64,000 bases of DNA, from positions 118,843 through 182,842 of the forward strand of contig BBOA01000004.1 of assembly GCA_001485295.1 (NCBI GenBank), written 5' to 3'. A program made the translations under genes and the position numbers. This stretch comes from Type-B symbiont of Plautia stali (GTDB taxonomy: Bacteria; Pseudomonadota; Gammaproteobacteria; Enterobacterales; Enterobacteriaceae). Of the stretch, positions 1-10,254 are shown piece by piece. The notes under the pieces are model-generated. The model saw only the letters and a program-made list of their open reading frames with translations. It made no database searches and was not told the DNA's origin. The stretch's first letter is position 1. Every line of letters starts with the position of its first letter.

Positions 1-546
1 GTAAGGGAATGACGGGTTGAAGATGATTTTCAGCCAGTCTTCCGGCACCACGATACCGTTCTGGATCAGGTAGCCCTGCGGCGTATGCATCCAGCTGTTG
101 GAAGCGAGTATCCAGAAGGTGGAGATCAGAGTGCCCAGAGCCACCATACAGGTCGCGAAGAAGTGCAAGCCCGGACCGACGCGGTTCCAGCCGAATAGCA
201 TCACGCCGAGGAAGCCTGCTTCTAGGAAGAAGGCGGTCAGCACTTCATAGGTGAGCAACGGACCGGTAATGCTGCCCGCGAACTGCGAGAAGCTGCTCCA
301 GTTAGTGCCGAACTGATAGGCCATCACCAGACCTGATACCACGCCCATACCAAAGTTAACGGCGAATACTTTGGACCAGAAGTGATAGAGATCGCGGTAG
401 GTCTCATTACAGCTTTTCAGCCACATCCCTTCGAGAACGGCTAGAAAACTGGCGAGGCCGATGGTGATGGCGGGAAAAAGAATATGAAAGGAGACAGTAA
501 ACGCGAACTGTATCCTAGCCAAGTGAAAGGCCTCTAATCCGAACAT
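1..546 (-). CDS. cioA: CioA-type cytochrome bd ubiquinol oxidase subunit I (5' part; runs off the window)
   Basis: This is the N-terminal 182 codons of an inner-membrane terminal oxidase subunit that oxidises quinol and reduces oxygen. The reading frame is open from the ATG at 546-544 to the window edge. The start MFGLEAFHLARIQFAF and the later FGTNWS, FFLEAGFLG and FWILASNSWM segments match the cyanide-insensitive CioA branch better than E. coli CydA, which begins MLDIVELSRLQF. His-19-type and other haem ligands of this family lie in the hydrophobic N-terminal helices. A Shine-Dalgarno AGG sits 8 nt before the ATG. Subunit II would be expected just outside the window on the left. No defect is visible in the part seen. 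CioA versus CydA is a family-level judgement made by eye. Confidence 0.88.
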   Translation of the reverse strand, partial: MFGLEAFHLARIQFAFTVSFHILFPAITIGLASFLAVLEGMWLKSCNETYRDLYHFWSKVFAVNFGMGVVSGLVMAYQFGTNWSSFSQFAGSITGPLLTYEVLTAFFLEAGFLGVMLFGWNRVGPGLHFFATCMVALGTLISTFWILASNSWMHTPQGYLIQNGIVVPEDWLKIIFNPSFPY

Positions 547-698
547 TGCTTACCTCGTTGCCACATATAACACCATATATTTACTTATAATTAACAACTA
601 AAGCACAGCGTTAATATTTACCCTGCGCTTAAGCTAATTGCTAACACGAATTTATAAGAACTCGTGCCTGACAAACAGAAACAGTCTGGGATGCAAAA

Positions 699-728
699 AC
701 TATAACAGCCTTTTTTGATTTTGGTCAT
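699..728 (-). promoter_or_regulatory. Candidate sigma-70 promoter for the cytochrome bd gene
   Basis: On the minus strand a TATAGT -10 element (704-699) lies 18 nt from an ATGACC -35-like element (728-723), about 155 nt before the oxidase start codon. It is the best-spaced pair in this AT-rich leader. It was found by pattern only. Confidence 0.4.
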
Positions 729-750
729 TATTTTTTCCGCAATTACCTAA

Positions 751-778
751 TTTAACGATTAACTTTAGGTTAATTAAC
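751..778 (-). promoter_or_regulatory. Candidate ArcA-type repeats upstream of the oxidase promoter
   Basis: The minus strand carries GTTAATTAA (778-770), GTTAATC (763-757) and GTTAAA (756-751), close to the known ArcA half-site GTTAATTAA. They sit just upstream of the candidate -35. ArcA control of cytochrome bd genes is well established in E. coli, so the placement makes sense, but the repeat spacing is not ideal. Confidence 0.35.
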
Positions 779-1299
779 AGGCTTTAATGTGACATCTTTG
801 TTATTTATTGTTGCACGATTATTGAGGCAGGAGGCGCTGACAGCTCATGGCTTTTTTACTGCTACAAAGCCCTGTTTTAGCGTGTTATTTTCCCTATACT
901 TGCAGGTGAAACGCGGTCAATTTCGTAGTTTAGTACAGGCCATAGCTAATGCAAATTAAGCATTTAGCTCGCCAAGAATTATTTTTAAGCCGTTTTGTTT
1001 AAAAAACACGTTTTATGGCGAGTGTTCATTATCAACAATTGCGACACGCTTAATTTAGCCACGTAGAAGAGATGAAATAAAGTTGTTAATAAGCACCGAC
1101 GGTTGCGCTGCGGTAATAAAAGCGACTGGCACCTTGCCAGCCGCAGACATATTGTCTCAGCCGCGTTTTGCTTAATTCCTCTTTGTGACGCTGGTTCTGC
1201 GTCATCTGGCGTCGTTAACAATTTGCGCTGCCCGATTTACCAGCAGCCGCTGACTGTGCTCTGTTAGTGGCTCTGGTCAATCTGCGTTAAGGAGTCCCA

Positions 1300-2158
1300 A
1301 TGGCACGTCTGACGGCACAGGATTTTCCCTAGGAACTGCTCGAACTTTACGACTATTACGCCCACGGTAGGATCAGCAAGCACGAGCTTATTGCCATGGC
1401 CGGCAAGCTGGCAGTAGGCTGCATGACCGGCGCGACGCTGCTCAGCCTGATGAGTCTCAACTATATGCGCTGGCGCAGCAGGTGGAGTTCACCGATCCCG
1501 CTATTAGGCCCGAAATCCGCTACACTTCCCCGTAGGGCCACGGCGAAGTGCGCGGCTATCTGACGCGCCCGGCGCAGACGCAGGGAAAAACCGCCGCCGT
1601 AGTGATGGCGCATGAGAACCATGGGCTAAATCCCTATATTGAAGATGTAGCGCGCCACGTGGCAAAAGCAGCGCGCTGGCGCCTGACGGCGACGGCTTCA
1701 GCTCACTCGGCGGCTATCCTGGCAACGGCGACGAAGGCCACGCCATGCAGGCGAAGGTCGATCGCGTTAAGCTGATGAACGACTTTTTCGCGGTGAGATT
1801 TCCTGAAGCAATTTCCTGAAGCAGCATGCGGAAAGCAGCGGCAAGGTGGGCATCACCGGCTTCTGCTACGGCAGTGGCGTTTCCCGATCTCGCCTGCGCC
1901 ATAATACCCTTTATAGGTCGTTAGCCGAAAGCGGAGGATGTAGCGCGCATTCACGCGCTGCTGCTTACACTATGCCGAGCTGGACAGCAATATTATACGG
2001 GCTGACCTGCGTATAAGACGGCGCTCAAAGAGAACCATAAAGTGTATGAGGCCTAAATCTACCCCGGCGTGAACCACGGCTTTCACAACGACTCGACGCC
2101 GCGCTACGGCCGCGCGGCGGCCGAACTCGCCTTAGAGCATGATTTCAGCGCTATCTGA
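1300..2158 (+). pseudogene. yghX: Dienelactone hydrolase family protein YghX, decayed
   Basis: The conceptual protein follows E. coli YghX (alpha/beta hydrolase of the dienelactone hydrolase family): ARLTAQDF, then [45 protein letters not shown] (nucleophile Cys region) and a C-terminal YPGVNHGFHNDSTPRY containing the catalytic-triad His. It starts at ATG 1300 with a good AAGGAG. It is broken by a TAG at 1330-1332 (CAG to TAG in a CCAGG context), another TAG near 1536, several frameshifts and small deletions between 1680 and 2060, and a TAA near 2055. The function is certainly lost. It ends overlapping the tail of the convergent HxlR relic. Confidence 0.9.
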
Positions 2159-2491
2159 CGTGAGGCACGTCGTCAGGCACTCTCCACGCTGCGCCAAGAT
2201 ACGGCTTACATTTAGCTCCAGCCAGTCAACGAAGCCAACCAACTGCCTTTCCAGCTCGCGGCCGAGCGGCGTCAGTGCGTACTCGACGTGCGACAGCACC
2301 ACGTTATAGGCGATGCGTTCAACGAAGCCGTCTTCTTCCATATGGCGCAGCGTCTGCGCCAGCATGCGTTCGCTGACGCTGCCGACGGCGCGACGCAGCT
2401 CGCTGAAGCGCAGTTTATCGTTACGCAGCACCAGAAAGATCAACACACTTCAGCGATCGCGGTTAAATTTTTCACCTATCTTTTCAGACAT
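2132..2491 (-). pseudogene. HxlR-family regulator (YtfH/QorR-like), N-terminal deletion
   Basis: The C-terminal two thirds of a MarR-like winged-helix HxlR regulator is open: LRFSELRRAVGSVSERMLAQTLRHME, then EYALTPLGREL. Upstream, a plausible ATG at 2491 begins SEKIGEKFNRD and runs into TGA almost at once. The segment with the conserved Cys-Pro and the first helix is missing, so a deletion lies near 2445-2455. It is divergent from the qorB relic, the same arrangement as E. coli ytfH/ytfG, so it probably regulated qorB. Confidence 0.85.
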
Positions 2492-2594
2492 CTACTATCG
2501 AGCTCCCAAACTAATAAATCTGTAAGTACTTACTAAAAATCAGCTTATCCCCTAACCTTGTTTGCGAAAACAGCCAATGCAAAAAGGAGAGAAC

Positions 2595-3448
2595 ATGATT
2601 GCTATAACAGGCGCAATCGGCCAGCCAAGCCGTTTGGTGATTGAAACCCTACTGAAAAGCGTGCTGGCAGAGCAGATCGTAGCCGCCGCACGGTCGCCGG
2701 AAAAAAAGCTGCAGACTTAGCGGCGAAAGGCGTAAAGATGCGCAAAGCGGACTACAGCCAGCCGGATACACTGATGTCCGCCTTCTCCGGCGTGGAGAAG
2801 CTACTGCTGATCTCCGGCAGCAAGGTTGGCCAGCGCGAAGCTTAGCATCAGGCGGTGATTAACGCAGCCAAATCTGCCAGCGTCTAAATTTATCGCCTAC
2901 AACAGCCCGCTGCATGCCAACAGCTCGCCGCTGAGGCTCGGCGTTGAAGATTGCGCCACCGAGGCGCTGCTGCAGGCTTCTGGCATCCCCTTCACGCTGC
3001 TGCGCAGGCTGGTACACCGAGAACTATGCCGCCAGCATTGCGCCAGCCCTGACGTATCACTTTTTTATCAGTTCAGCTGGCGAAGGGCGTATCGCATCGG
3101 CGGCGCGTTGGGATTACGCCGAGGCGGCGGCGGTAATCGCCTGCGACGATCAGGCCCGCAAAGTCTACGAGCTGGCGGGCGACGACAGCTACATGCTGGC
3201 GGAATTTGCCGCTGAGATTGCGCGTCAGTCCGGCGAACAGGTGGAGTACGTTAATCTTTCTCCCGCCGAGTTCGCCAGCCCGCTGAAAGGCGCCGGTCTG
3301 CCGGAGGGCCTAGCGGAGATGCTGGCGGATTTAGACAAGGGCGCGGCGCAGGGCGGGCTGTTTGACGACTCCCACAGCCTGAGCCAGCTGATCGGCCGCG
3401 CCACCACGGCCCTAGCAGAACGTAATCAAGGCGACGCTGGCGAAATAA
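2595..3448 (+). pseudogene. qorB: NAD(P)H:quinone oxidoreductase QorB (YtfG), decayed
   Basis: This NmrA-like Rossmann quinone reductase begins MIAITGAIGQ (nucleotide-binding glycine motif slightly altered) with AAAAGGAG upstream. It continues through VEKLLLISGS, AAKSASV and KVYELAGDD to GLFDDSHSLSQLIGR. It carries a frameshift near 2705, an in-frame TAG at 2843 (CAG to TAG), a frameshift near 2885, another near 3005 and a one-base insertion near 3421 just before the ancestral TAA at 3446-3448. The last 140 codons are still a clean frame, which points to fairly recent loss. Confidence 0.9.
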
Positions 3449-3449
3449 G

Positions 3450-3942
3450 CCGAAAGCGGGAAATCTCCTGCAGCCAAGCGAGCGCCGGTGGGCGCGACTA
3501 GTTCCAGCGGCTCTTCGGCGAAGCGCGGCGCGCTGAGTCAGCGATTGTCCGGCTTCTACGTCACCATCCCCCTCTCAAAGCGGTTGTGCAGCACGGCGTC
3601 CATCACTTCGCTATCCGGCACAAAGCGATAGTGAATCGCTAGATCGGGATGCTGCTGCAGCGCCAGCAGCGGGTAGAGCTGCAGACCGATGCTGCCGAGC
3701 ATAATCAAACTGATCTCGCTACAGGTCACTTCCGCCTCGCTGAGCCGCAGCGTCAGACGCTGGTCGGCGCGATCGACCTCCTAGCAGTAGATCAGCAGCA
3801 TCTGTCCCACAGGCGCCTTCTCCAGATGACGGATATGCTGGCTGACTGCCGCCTAGGCGATCCCTAGACGGTCGGCCGTTTCAGTAAAGCTGCCCACTTC
3901 GCCCAGCATGGAAAAAAATCGAAGCCACTGCGGCGAGTGCAT
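3450..3942 (-). pseudogene. LysR-family regulator, truncated and with nonsense codons
   Basis: From an ATG at 3942 the frame reads MHSPQWLRFFSMLGEVGSFTETADRLGIA, the winged helix-turn-helix of LysR regulators. A TAG follows at 3855-3853 inside CCTAGG, where Gln is expected (…A-Q-A-A-V-S-Q). More stops follow, and only about 160 codons of a roughly 300-codon family remain before the qorB end. It is divergent from the glyoxalase and dehydrogenase relics, which it may once have controlled. Confidence 0.85.
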
Positions 3943-4036
3943 AATGATTTTTTACAATTCCTATAATTGAATCGCTGTTTTCATTATACTTGGTGCCCGT
4001 TAGCCTGTTTATCTTTTCCACAATCGGAGATGCAGC

Positions 4037-4545
4037 ATGACGACGACCTATCCACGCGCCTTTTCCTACATCAGCCTATCAGTTACCGATCTGGATGCGG
4101 CGGTAAAATTCTATACAGAGGTAATAGGCTGATATCTGATTATGCCTCCTACTACCATTTAAGGAAGATGATTCCGCCATCGGCGTGATATGCAGCGACG
4201 TGTTCGGCTAAGGCTGGGGCGCGCTGCGTATCGCTCATCTCTCAACCGGCGATCGGGTCGGCGTGGAGCTTTTCGAGTTTTGCGACGTCGAAAAGCCGGA
4301 AAACAATTTTAAATACTGGAAACTGGAAAACCGGCGTGTTTCATTTCTGCGTGCAGGATCCCGACGTCGAAGGCATGGCGGCGAAAATCGTCGCCGCGGG
4401 TGGAAAAAAACGTATGCCAGTGCGCGAATACTATCCCGGCGAGAAACCCTATCGCATGGCTTATATAGAAGATCCCTTCGGCAATATTATCGATATCTAC
4501 AGCCACAGCTATGAACTGACCTATTCGGCAGGCGCCTATGTGTGA
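4037..4545 (+). pseudogene. Glyoxalase/VOC-family protein, decayed
   Basis: A start at 4037 gives MTTTYPRAFSYISLSVTDLDAAVKFYTEV, the first beta-alpha-beta unit of the VOC fold, then a TGA at about codon 33. Frameshifts follow. The second module is open in another frame at 4336-4545 (FHFCVQDPDVEGMAAKIVAAGG, then YIEDPFGNIIDIYSHSYE, with the usual metal-binding Glu replaced by Asp in IIDI). A lactoylglutathione lyase or resistance-type VOC enzyme is equally possible. Confidence 0.85.
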
Positions 4546-4552
4546 CGCGCGG

Positions 4553-5327
4553 CCTGCAAGCTGATTCGGATGGCACTGGCACGGCGGCGGTTCGCCCGTC
4601 GATTTGCGGCTGAGCGAAAGCGTGGCGCAGCCGCTGCAGTCTGGCCAAGTGGCTGGTGCGCAACCACGCCATCGGGCTAAACCCGGTGGACTGGAAGCTG
4701 CTGGATAGCCAGCGGGATTAAAGTGCCGGGCGGCGACGGCACGGGTGAGGTGGTGGCGCGGCGTGCGCGTCGTTTATCATCAGAGCCTGAAACAGCCGGG
4801 CAGCTTCGCCGAATATACACCGATCGCCGTGCAGGTGCTTATCGCCGGCGCAGGCGGCTCGGTCGGCCACTATCTGACGCAGCTGGCTCACGCGCGCGGC
4901 TTCGAGGTAATTATCGCCAGCCATGAGCGCCACTGGCCGCGTCTGAAAAGCTGGGCGCGGCACAGTGCCTCTCCGACCTGCTGACGCAGTAGCGTCAGCC
5001 TTGATTACGCGTTTATCGACGCGATGGGCGCCAATCAGGCCGCGCAACTCTCCAATGCGCTGCAAGCCAACGGCCATCTAGTCTGCATTCAGGGCCGCGT
5101 CGAACAGTGGCCCGGCCCCCTTTAGCCGCGCCATCTCTCTGCATGAAGTGGTGCTCGGCGCGCTGCATCAGCACGGCGACGCCGCTCAGTAGCAGGCGCT
5201 GACGCAGCACGGAGAGCGTACGCTGGGGGAAATATCTCAGGTTACATTGCTGAGCGAATCAATCCTGAGCTTCCCTTTTACCGTTTACCGCGCTGCCGTA
5301 GTAGCTGCTCGCACTGTGGCGGCTTGA
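4553..5327 (+). pseudogene. Zinc-type alcohol dehydrogenase / quinone oxidoreductase, decayed
   Basis: Fragments in successive frames read WHWHGGGSPVDLRLSES, then VRNHAIGLNPVDWKLLD (typical MDR substrate-domain start), then LIAGAGGSVGHYLTQLAHARGFEVIIAS, the Rossmann GxGxxG-like turn. Later parts match the usual C-terminal fold and end at TGA 5325-5327. There are at least four frameshifts plus TAG codons near 4990 and 5190. The start codon is no longer clear. It follows the VOC relic by a few bases, so the two probably formed one operon. Confidence 0.8.
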
Positions 5328-5373
5328 TTTTACGGGAAAACAAGTGATTGAAATTAAATATGATTAAGAGGGT

Positions 5374-6478
5374 ATTATTTCTCTGTTTTCTAAATTCCGT
5401 TTGAAAGACGTGGCGCTACGCAACCGCATCGCCCGTGCCGCCAAAATGTCAATACAGCGCCGAAAACGGCCTGATTAACGACTGGCACCGCGTGCACTAC
5501 GCGGCGCTGGCGCGCGGCGGCGCGAGCCTAGTGATCGTCGAAGCGACCGCCGTATCGCCGGAAGGCCGCATTACTCCGGGCTGCCTAGGTTTATGGAATG
5601 ACGCGCAGGCCGAAGATCTGGCGCAGGTCGCGCAGGCGATCAAAGCGGCAGGCGCCGTGCGGGGTATCCAGATTGGCCACCCTGGTCTCAAAGCGAGCGC
5701 TAACAAACCCTAGGAAGGCGACGACCATATCTCGGCTGACGACGGACGCGGTTGGGAGACGATTTCGCCTTCCGCCGTCGCCTTCGGCAATAACCTGCCA
5801 CAGGTGCCGCGCGCCATGACGCTGGACGATATCGCGCGTGTGCGCAACGACTTCGTGCAGGCGGTCATCCATGCGCGCGATGCGGGCTATGAGTAGCTGG
5901 AGCTGCACTTCGCGCACGGCTATCTGGCGCAGAGCTTCTTTTCCGTACACGCCAACCAGCACACCGATGAGTACGGCTGCGACGCTGCGGGCCGCAGCCG
6001 CTTCCTGCGCGAAACCTTCGACGCCGTGCGTGTAGTCTGGCCGGAAAACCTGCCGCTCACCGCGCATTTCGGCGTGCTGGAGTATAACAGCCGCGACGAA
6101 AAGACACTGGCGGAAGCGATCGATCTGATGCGCTACTGGCGCGCGAACGGTCTGGATCTGCTGAGCGTCAGCGTGGGCTTCTCGACGCCGGACACCAACA
6201 TTCCGTGGGGCACACCCGCCTTACTGGCACCTATTGCTGAGCGCGTCCGTCGCAAAGCTGACATCGCCGTCGCCTCCGCATGGGGCATTGATGCGCCGCA
6301 CATCGCCAACGCCACCGTAGAAAAAGGTCAGCTTGACTTGGTGATGGTCGGTAGCGCGCACCTGAAAAACCCGCACTGGCCTTACCAAGCGGCGCTGGCG
6401 CTCGATAAGCCGCAGTCGTCATGGGTGCCTCCAGCGCCCTACGCGCACTAGCTGGAGCGCTATCGCGTCAGCGAGTAA
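5374..6478 (+). pseudogene. Old-yellow-enzyme family NADH:flavin oxidoreductase, decayed
   Basis: The protein matches the YqjM-like OYE class: LFSKFRLKDVALRNRIA, a frameshift near 5445 at the conserved MCQYSA turn, then ENGLINDWHRVHYAALARGG, IQIGHPGLKASANKP, HFAHGYLAQSFFS, YNSRDEKTLAEAIDLM and GSAHLKNPHWPYQAALAL. After the single frameshift the frame stays open except for three TAGs: 5711-5713 (Trp, CCTGG to CCTAG), 5893-5895 (Trp) and 6449-6451 (Gln). The start codon is lost or altered (ATT or GTA at the expected place). It would have reduced activated C=C bonds with FMN. Confidence 0.9.
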
Positions 6479-6504
6479 GCGCTAAAACCCGCAATAGTCC
6501 TTTC

Positions 6505-6535
6505 AGACGTCCTTATTACGAGGACGTCTACTTTT
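6505..6535 (+). terminator. Rho-independent terminator after the OYE relic
   Basis: A perfect 9-bp inverted repeat, AGACGTCCT / AGGACGTCT, with a 7-nt loop is followed by ACTTTT. It lies 26 nt after the relic's stop. Confidence 0.7.
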
Positions 6536-6833
6536 CACTCCGTGCAAAAACGCCACAAATAGCTCATCTCGCAGCGCAGCGGCAGTAAGGATTTTTGTTA
6601 GTTTTTGCTGCTTTTTTACCACTCTTGGTCATTTATTTGCATTCTGCAAAGATTACTTCTAAATAATTTTTTTAAGCGCAGCGCGTTATTTGCTTGATAA
6701 GCAGAGTAATTCCGTTAAATAATCTATTGATAGACAATTTTTATTACGTTCATAGATATTCTGCATTGTTGTCTGGGCCATCGATAAGTCTATAGTTTTT
6801 CTTTTACGAACCCTCAGACTCAAGGAGGCCGCT
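6536..6833. other. Intergenic leader of treF
   Basis: AT-rich with no gene. A CTATAGT -10-like element near 6790 lies about 45 nt before the treF start. The strong ribosome binding site AAGGAGG is at 6822-6828. Confidence 0.5.
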
Positions 6834-8492
6834 ATTAATACTTATCGCCAGCAACTCAACGCATTCGATGAGATTCGCAAAGGGGCGGAAGTTGAGTATC
6901 AATACGATCCTCACGAGCTTAAGCTTGACCGTATGCAGGATTCCGAACCAGAACCGGAGCTGGTTGAAGGCTTACCGGCGCCGGACGCGTTGGTGCCTGC
7001 CGATCGCTACATGGAGTTGTTCGAGCATGTACAGCTGTCGCGCATCTTCGAGGACAGCAAAACCTTCCCAGACTGCTCACCGAAATACGATCCGCTAGAC
7101 GTATTAATGCGTTATCGTCGCCAGAAACGCAGCCGTGATTTTGATTTAGCGCGCTTTGTGGCTGACCATTTTTATTTACCAGCGATAAACGAAGGTTTTT
7201 ATGTATCGAACTCGGATAAAAATCTAAACGAACATATCGACGCGCTGTGGCCGGTATTAACCAAGATACCGCAGCAGCATCTGCCGCATTCGTCGCTGCT
7301 GCCGTTGCCCAAGCCTTACGTGGTGCCCGGCGGCCGTTTCGGTGAGACCTATTACTGGGACTCCTACTTCACCATGCTCGGCCTAGCGGAGAGCGGACGC
7401 GACGACCTGCTGCGCAATATGGCGGATAACTTCGCCTGGCTGATCGACAACTACGGCCATATTCCCAACGGCAACCGCACCTATTATCTGAGCCGTTCGC
7501 AGCCGCCGGTCTTCGCGCTGATGGTCGAGCTGTTCGAAGAGGATGGCGTGCGCGGCGCGAAACGCTATCTCGATCAGCTAATGAAAGAATACCAGTTCTG
7601 GATGGACGGCGCCGGTTCGCTGATGCCGTGTCAGGCGTATCGCCATGTGGTGCGCATGGCCGACGGCTCGCTACTCAACCGCTATTGGGACGATCGCGAC
7701 ACGCCGCGCGACGAATCCTGGATTGAGGATGTCGAGACGGCGCATGACTCCAGCCGTCCGGCGAGCGAGGTCTATCGCGACCTGCGCGCGGGCGCGGCGT
7801 CGGGCTGGGACTATTCTTCCCGCTGGCTGCGTGATCCCAAACGTCTGGCGAGCATTCGCACCACGCAGTTTGTCCCCATCGATCTGAACGCGTTTCTCTA
7901 CAAGCTGGAGCTGATGATCGCCACGCTCTCCTATGCTAAAGGGAAAGAGCTGACCGTGCTGGCGTGGCAGAAAAAGGCCGAAGTACGCAAGCGTGCCATC
8001 AACCGCTACCTGTGGGACAGCACCGCTGGCGTCTATCGCGACTACGACTGGCGTCGCGAACGCTTCGGCGCCTTTACCGCTGCCGCCGTGGTGCCGCTGT
8101 TCGTCGGCCTAGCGACGCCGAAACAGGCGCACCTGCAGGCGATTGCACTGCGTCAGCTACTGCTCACCAGCGGCGGGTTGGTCGCTTCGATGGTGGAAAG
8201 CGGCGAGCAGTGGGACAAGCCCAATGGCTGGGCGCCGCTGCAGTGGATGGCGATTATCGGCCTTAATCAGTACGACGAAGAGACGCTGGCGTCGGAGATC
8301 GCGGTGAACTGGCTGACCACGGTGAGCAACTTCTATCAGCGGCACCACAAGCTGGTGGAAAAATATGATATTAGCGGCGAACGCGCTCGTCCCGGCGGCG
8401 GCGGCGAATACCCGCTGCAGGACGGCTTCGGCTGGACTAACGGCGTGACGCGTCGTCTGATGGTAATGTACGATCACCTGCTGCTTAACTGA
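6834..8492 (+). CDS. treF: Cytoplasmic trehalase TreF (apparent ATT start)
   Basis: A GH37 enzyme that hydrolyses trehalose to two glucoses in the cytosol. The protein carries both trehalase signatures, [16 protein letters not shown] and [13 protein letters not shown], plus a [18 protein letters not shown] tail. The first in-frame ATG is at 6933, but 33 good upstream codons (ending [10 protein letters not shown]) match the TreF N-terminus. The reading frame meets AAGGAGG (6822-6828) five bases before an ATT at 6834. With ATT as start the protein is 552 residues, against 549 in E. coli; with the ATG it would be 519. No upstream in-frame ATG, GTG or TTG fits. Either ATT is used, as in infC, or an ATG has mutated and expression is reduced. 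The rest of the frame is undamaged. Confidence 0.93.
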   Translation: MNTYRQQLNAFDEIRKGAEVEYQYDPHELKLDRMQDSEPEPELVEGLPAPDALVPADRYMELFEHVQLSRIFEDSKTFPDCSPKYDPLDVLMRYRRQKRSRDFDLARFVADHFYLPAINEGFYVSNSDKNLNEHIDALWPVLTKIPQQHLPHSSLLPLPKPYVVPGGRFGETYYWDSYFTMLGLAESGRDDLLRNMADNFAWLIDNYGHIPNGNRTYYLSRSQPPVFALMVELFEEDGVRGAKRYLDQLMKEYQFWMDGAGSLMPCQAYRHVVRMADGSLLNRYWDDRDTPRDESWIEDVETAHDSSRPASEVYRDLRAGAASGWDYSSRWLRDPKRLASIRTTQFVPIDLNAFLYKLELMIATLSYAKGKELTVLAWQKKAEVRKRAINRYLWDSTAGVYRDYDWRRERFGAFTAAAVVPLFVGLATPKQAHLQAIALRQLLLTSGGLVASMVESGEQWDKPNGWAPLQWMAIIGLNQYDEETLASEIAVNWLTTVSNFYQRHHKLVEKYDISGERARPGGGGEYPLQDGFGWTNGVTRRLMVMYDHLLLN

Positions 8493-8521
8493 TCCCTTTA
8501 GTGATAACTGAAGGAACGCCC

Positions 8522-9455
8522 ATAAAACCTTTTCGTCCCTTACTGAGCGGTGCACTGTTGCTCACCACGCTTCTCTTTCTCTACCTAGGCAGAAGAAACC
8601 CTTCGTATCGGCTACTAGAAGTCCTCTACGCTGCTGACGCTGATCAAGCAGCGCGGCGATCTCGATAAGGCGCTGGCGGCGCAAGGTGTAAAAGTCAGCT
8701 GGCATGAGTTCTCTAGCGGCTTGCTACTGCTGGGAGAGCTTAACCTCAATAACGTCGATCTCTCCGTAGACGTCGCGGATACCGTGCCTCTGTTTGCGCA
8801 GGCGGCAGTCGCTAGACTGACCTACTACGCGCGCAAAACCCCGTCGCCAGAGGCGCAGGCGATTCTGGGTGACCACCGACTCGCCGATCAAAGCGCTGCA
8901 GGATCTCAAAGGGAAGAAAATCGCCGTCACCAAAGCGGCGGGCAGCCACTATCTGCTGATCGCCGCGCTCCGTAAGGCTGGCCTGACGTTCAGCGATATC
9001 TTGCCTGCGTGGCTAACGCCCACTGACGGACGCGCGGCGCTGGAGAACAGCAGCGTAGTGGCCTAGCTCACCTGGGACCCTATGTCACCCAGCGCGCAGA
9101 TCGAGCAGCATGCGCTTGTGCTGACCAGCGGCAAAGGGCTGGTAAACTACCATACTATCTGGCTTCAACGCCCTACGCCAGTGCACATCCACAGGTGCTG
9201 AACAGCGTTTATTGGGCACTGAAGCAGGAAGCGGTCTAGCTGAAAGCGCATCCGACCGATGCGGCGGCGTCCCTGTCACCGCTGTGAGGCAAGCTGCCGG
9301 TCGGCATCATTGAAAAGGCCAATGCGTAGCGCAGCTATCAGGTCGAGCCTGTGAACAAAAGTGACCTCGTGGAGCAGCAGACCATTGCGGATGCGTTCTA
9401 TCAGGTGAAACTGTTGCTGAAGCTTATTGACGTGCAGGCGCCAGCCTCGCCTTAA
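8522..9455 (+). pseudogene. ssuA: Aliphatic sulfonate ABC transporter binding protein SsuA-like, decayed
   Basis: A relic of a periplasmic sulfonate-binding protein. It opens with ATA at 8522 where ATG is expected, behind GAAGGA, then KPFRPLLSGALLLTT (signal-peptide-like). Later pieces are LRIGY-like and DSPIKALQDLKGKKIAVTKAAGSHYLLIAALRKAGLTFSDI, which is clear SsuA sequence. Frameshifts lie near 8600, 8870 and 9150. TAGs at 9064-9066 (Trp, CCTGG to CCTAG), 9237 and 9327 and a TGA near 9285 interrupt it. No ssuBC partner is in the window. Sulfonate uptake from this locus is lost. Confidence 0.85.
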
Positions 9456-10084
9456 TCATGTCGCGGGTGCGCCAGGTTCCGCCTGCTTTACGGCGTTAAT
9501 TCAGAAAGCGAGTAAGCACATACTTTAACCCTATCTCTTATCCTAACAGGCTTTACAGAAAAATTGAGTTAAAATCCGCACCATTTTTTATTTAACCTGT
9601 ATTTTTTCTGTTATCAAACCTATTTAGACTGGTGGCAGTGACCGCCACGCTATTGTTTTGCGCCGCTATCCAACCGTATTACTCCTTTATCGCCTTATCT
9701 CTGCTTCCGGGCTAGGGTGACGCTGAAAGCCTTTCTTTTTTTCGCTGTGCTATCAGGCTGGTCTCCATCTGCTGCCTCTGCCTGTATGAAAGCAGATAAA
9801 CCACTTCCTTCTGCGTGCGCAATATTTACAAAAACGTCGATGTCTGTTACTCAACAGTGGCATGTAAAATGCATTTTTTCTAATTACAACAATGAGTTAT
9901 CTTAGATTAGTTTTGTTCAGAGTGAGGCTTTTAAACGAGAAAAGACTGATTATAATTTTACAATCTTACAGGTAAATGTATAAATTCCGCTGAGTTTAAT
10001 AGCGACTGACAGTAGCGTGATAAGCACTACAGCTGAAAGTCACGTCCGTTAGAGTAACTTCGCTTCACAAGAGAAAATAAAAAA
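9456..10084. other. Intergenic region with a possible hydrophobic relic
   Basis: No gene is identified. At 9609-9800 one frame reads a leucine- and alanine-rich membrane-like stretch (FRLVAVTATLLFCAAIQPYY) ending at a TAG in a GGCTAGGG context, then ESLSFFRCAIRLVS. This could be the tail of a lost membrane protein, but nothing firm can be matched. The remainder is AT-rich. Confidence 0.3.
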
Positions 10085-10111
10085 ACCGGACAGGCAGGAA
10101 ACCAGTCCGGT
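10085..10111 (-). terminator. Terminator downstream of the KGG-repeat gene
   Basis: ACCGGAC / GTCCGGT forms a 7-bp stem. On the minus strand it is followed by a run of seven T (the A run at 10079-10085 on the plus strand). It lies about 145 nt past the end of the KGG-repeat gene. Confidence 0.65.
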
Positions 10112-10122
10112 TTAATTATGGC

Positions 10123-10151
10123 GATCCTGATGCACCATCAGCGTCAGGATC
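10123..10151. repeat. Imperfect stem-loop with alternative inner hairpin
   Basis: GATCCTGA (10123-10130) pairs with TCAGGATC (10144-10151). Inside it CTGATG can instead pair with CATCAG. It sits between the KGG-repeat gene and its terminator. Confidence 0.5.
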
Positions 10152-10254
10152 TTGTTTCAGTCAGAGGTATTTCGCAAGGAGAACTAAAAGAGAAAAAAGA
10201 ATGACTCTCTCGCGGTCAGATGTTGACTGCTGTTCCATCTAACTTTCTGATATT

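Larger units (their letters stand above)
547..1299. other. Long AT-rich intergenic region between the oxidase gene and the yghX relic
   Basis: No gene is recognisable. The half near 546 holds the candidate promoter and ArcA-like repeats of the oxidase. The rest (about 800-1290) contains only short chance reading frames and an AAGGAG ribosome binding site just before 1300. Confidence 0.6.

Noticed and set aside
9717..9905. Possible 62-codon secreted protein
   Set aside because: It starts with a hydrophobic stretch but has no ribosome binding site or family match; it lies in decayed spacer and is better read as chance.
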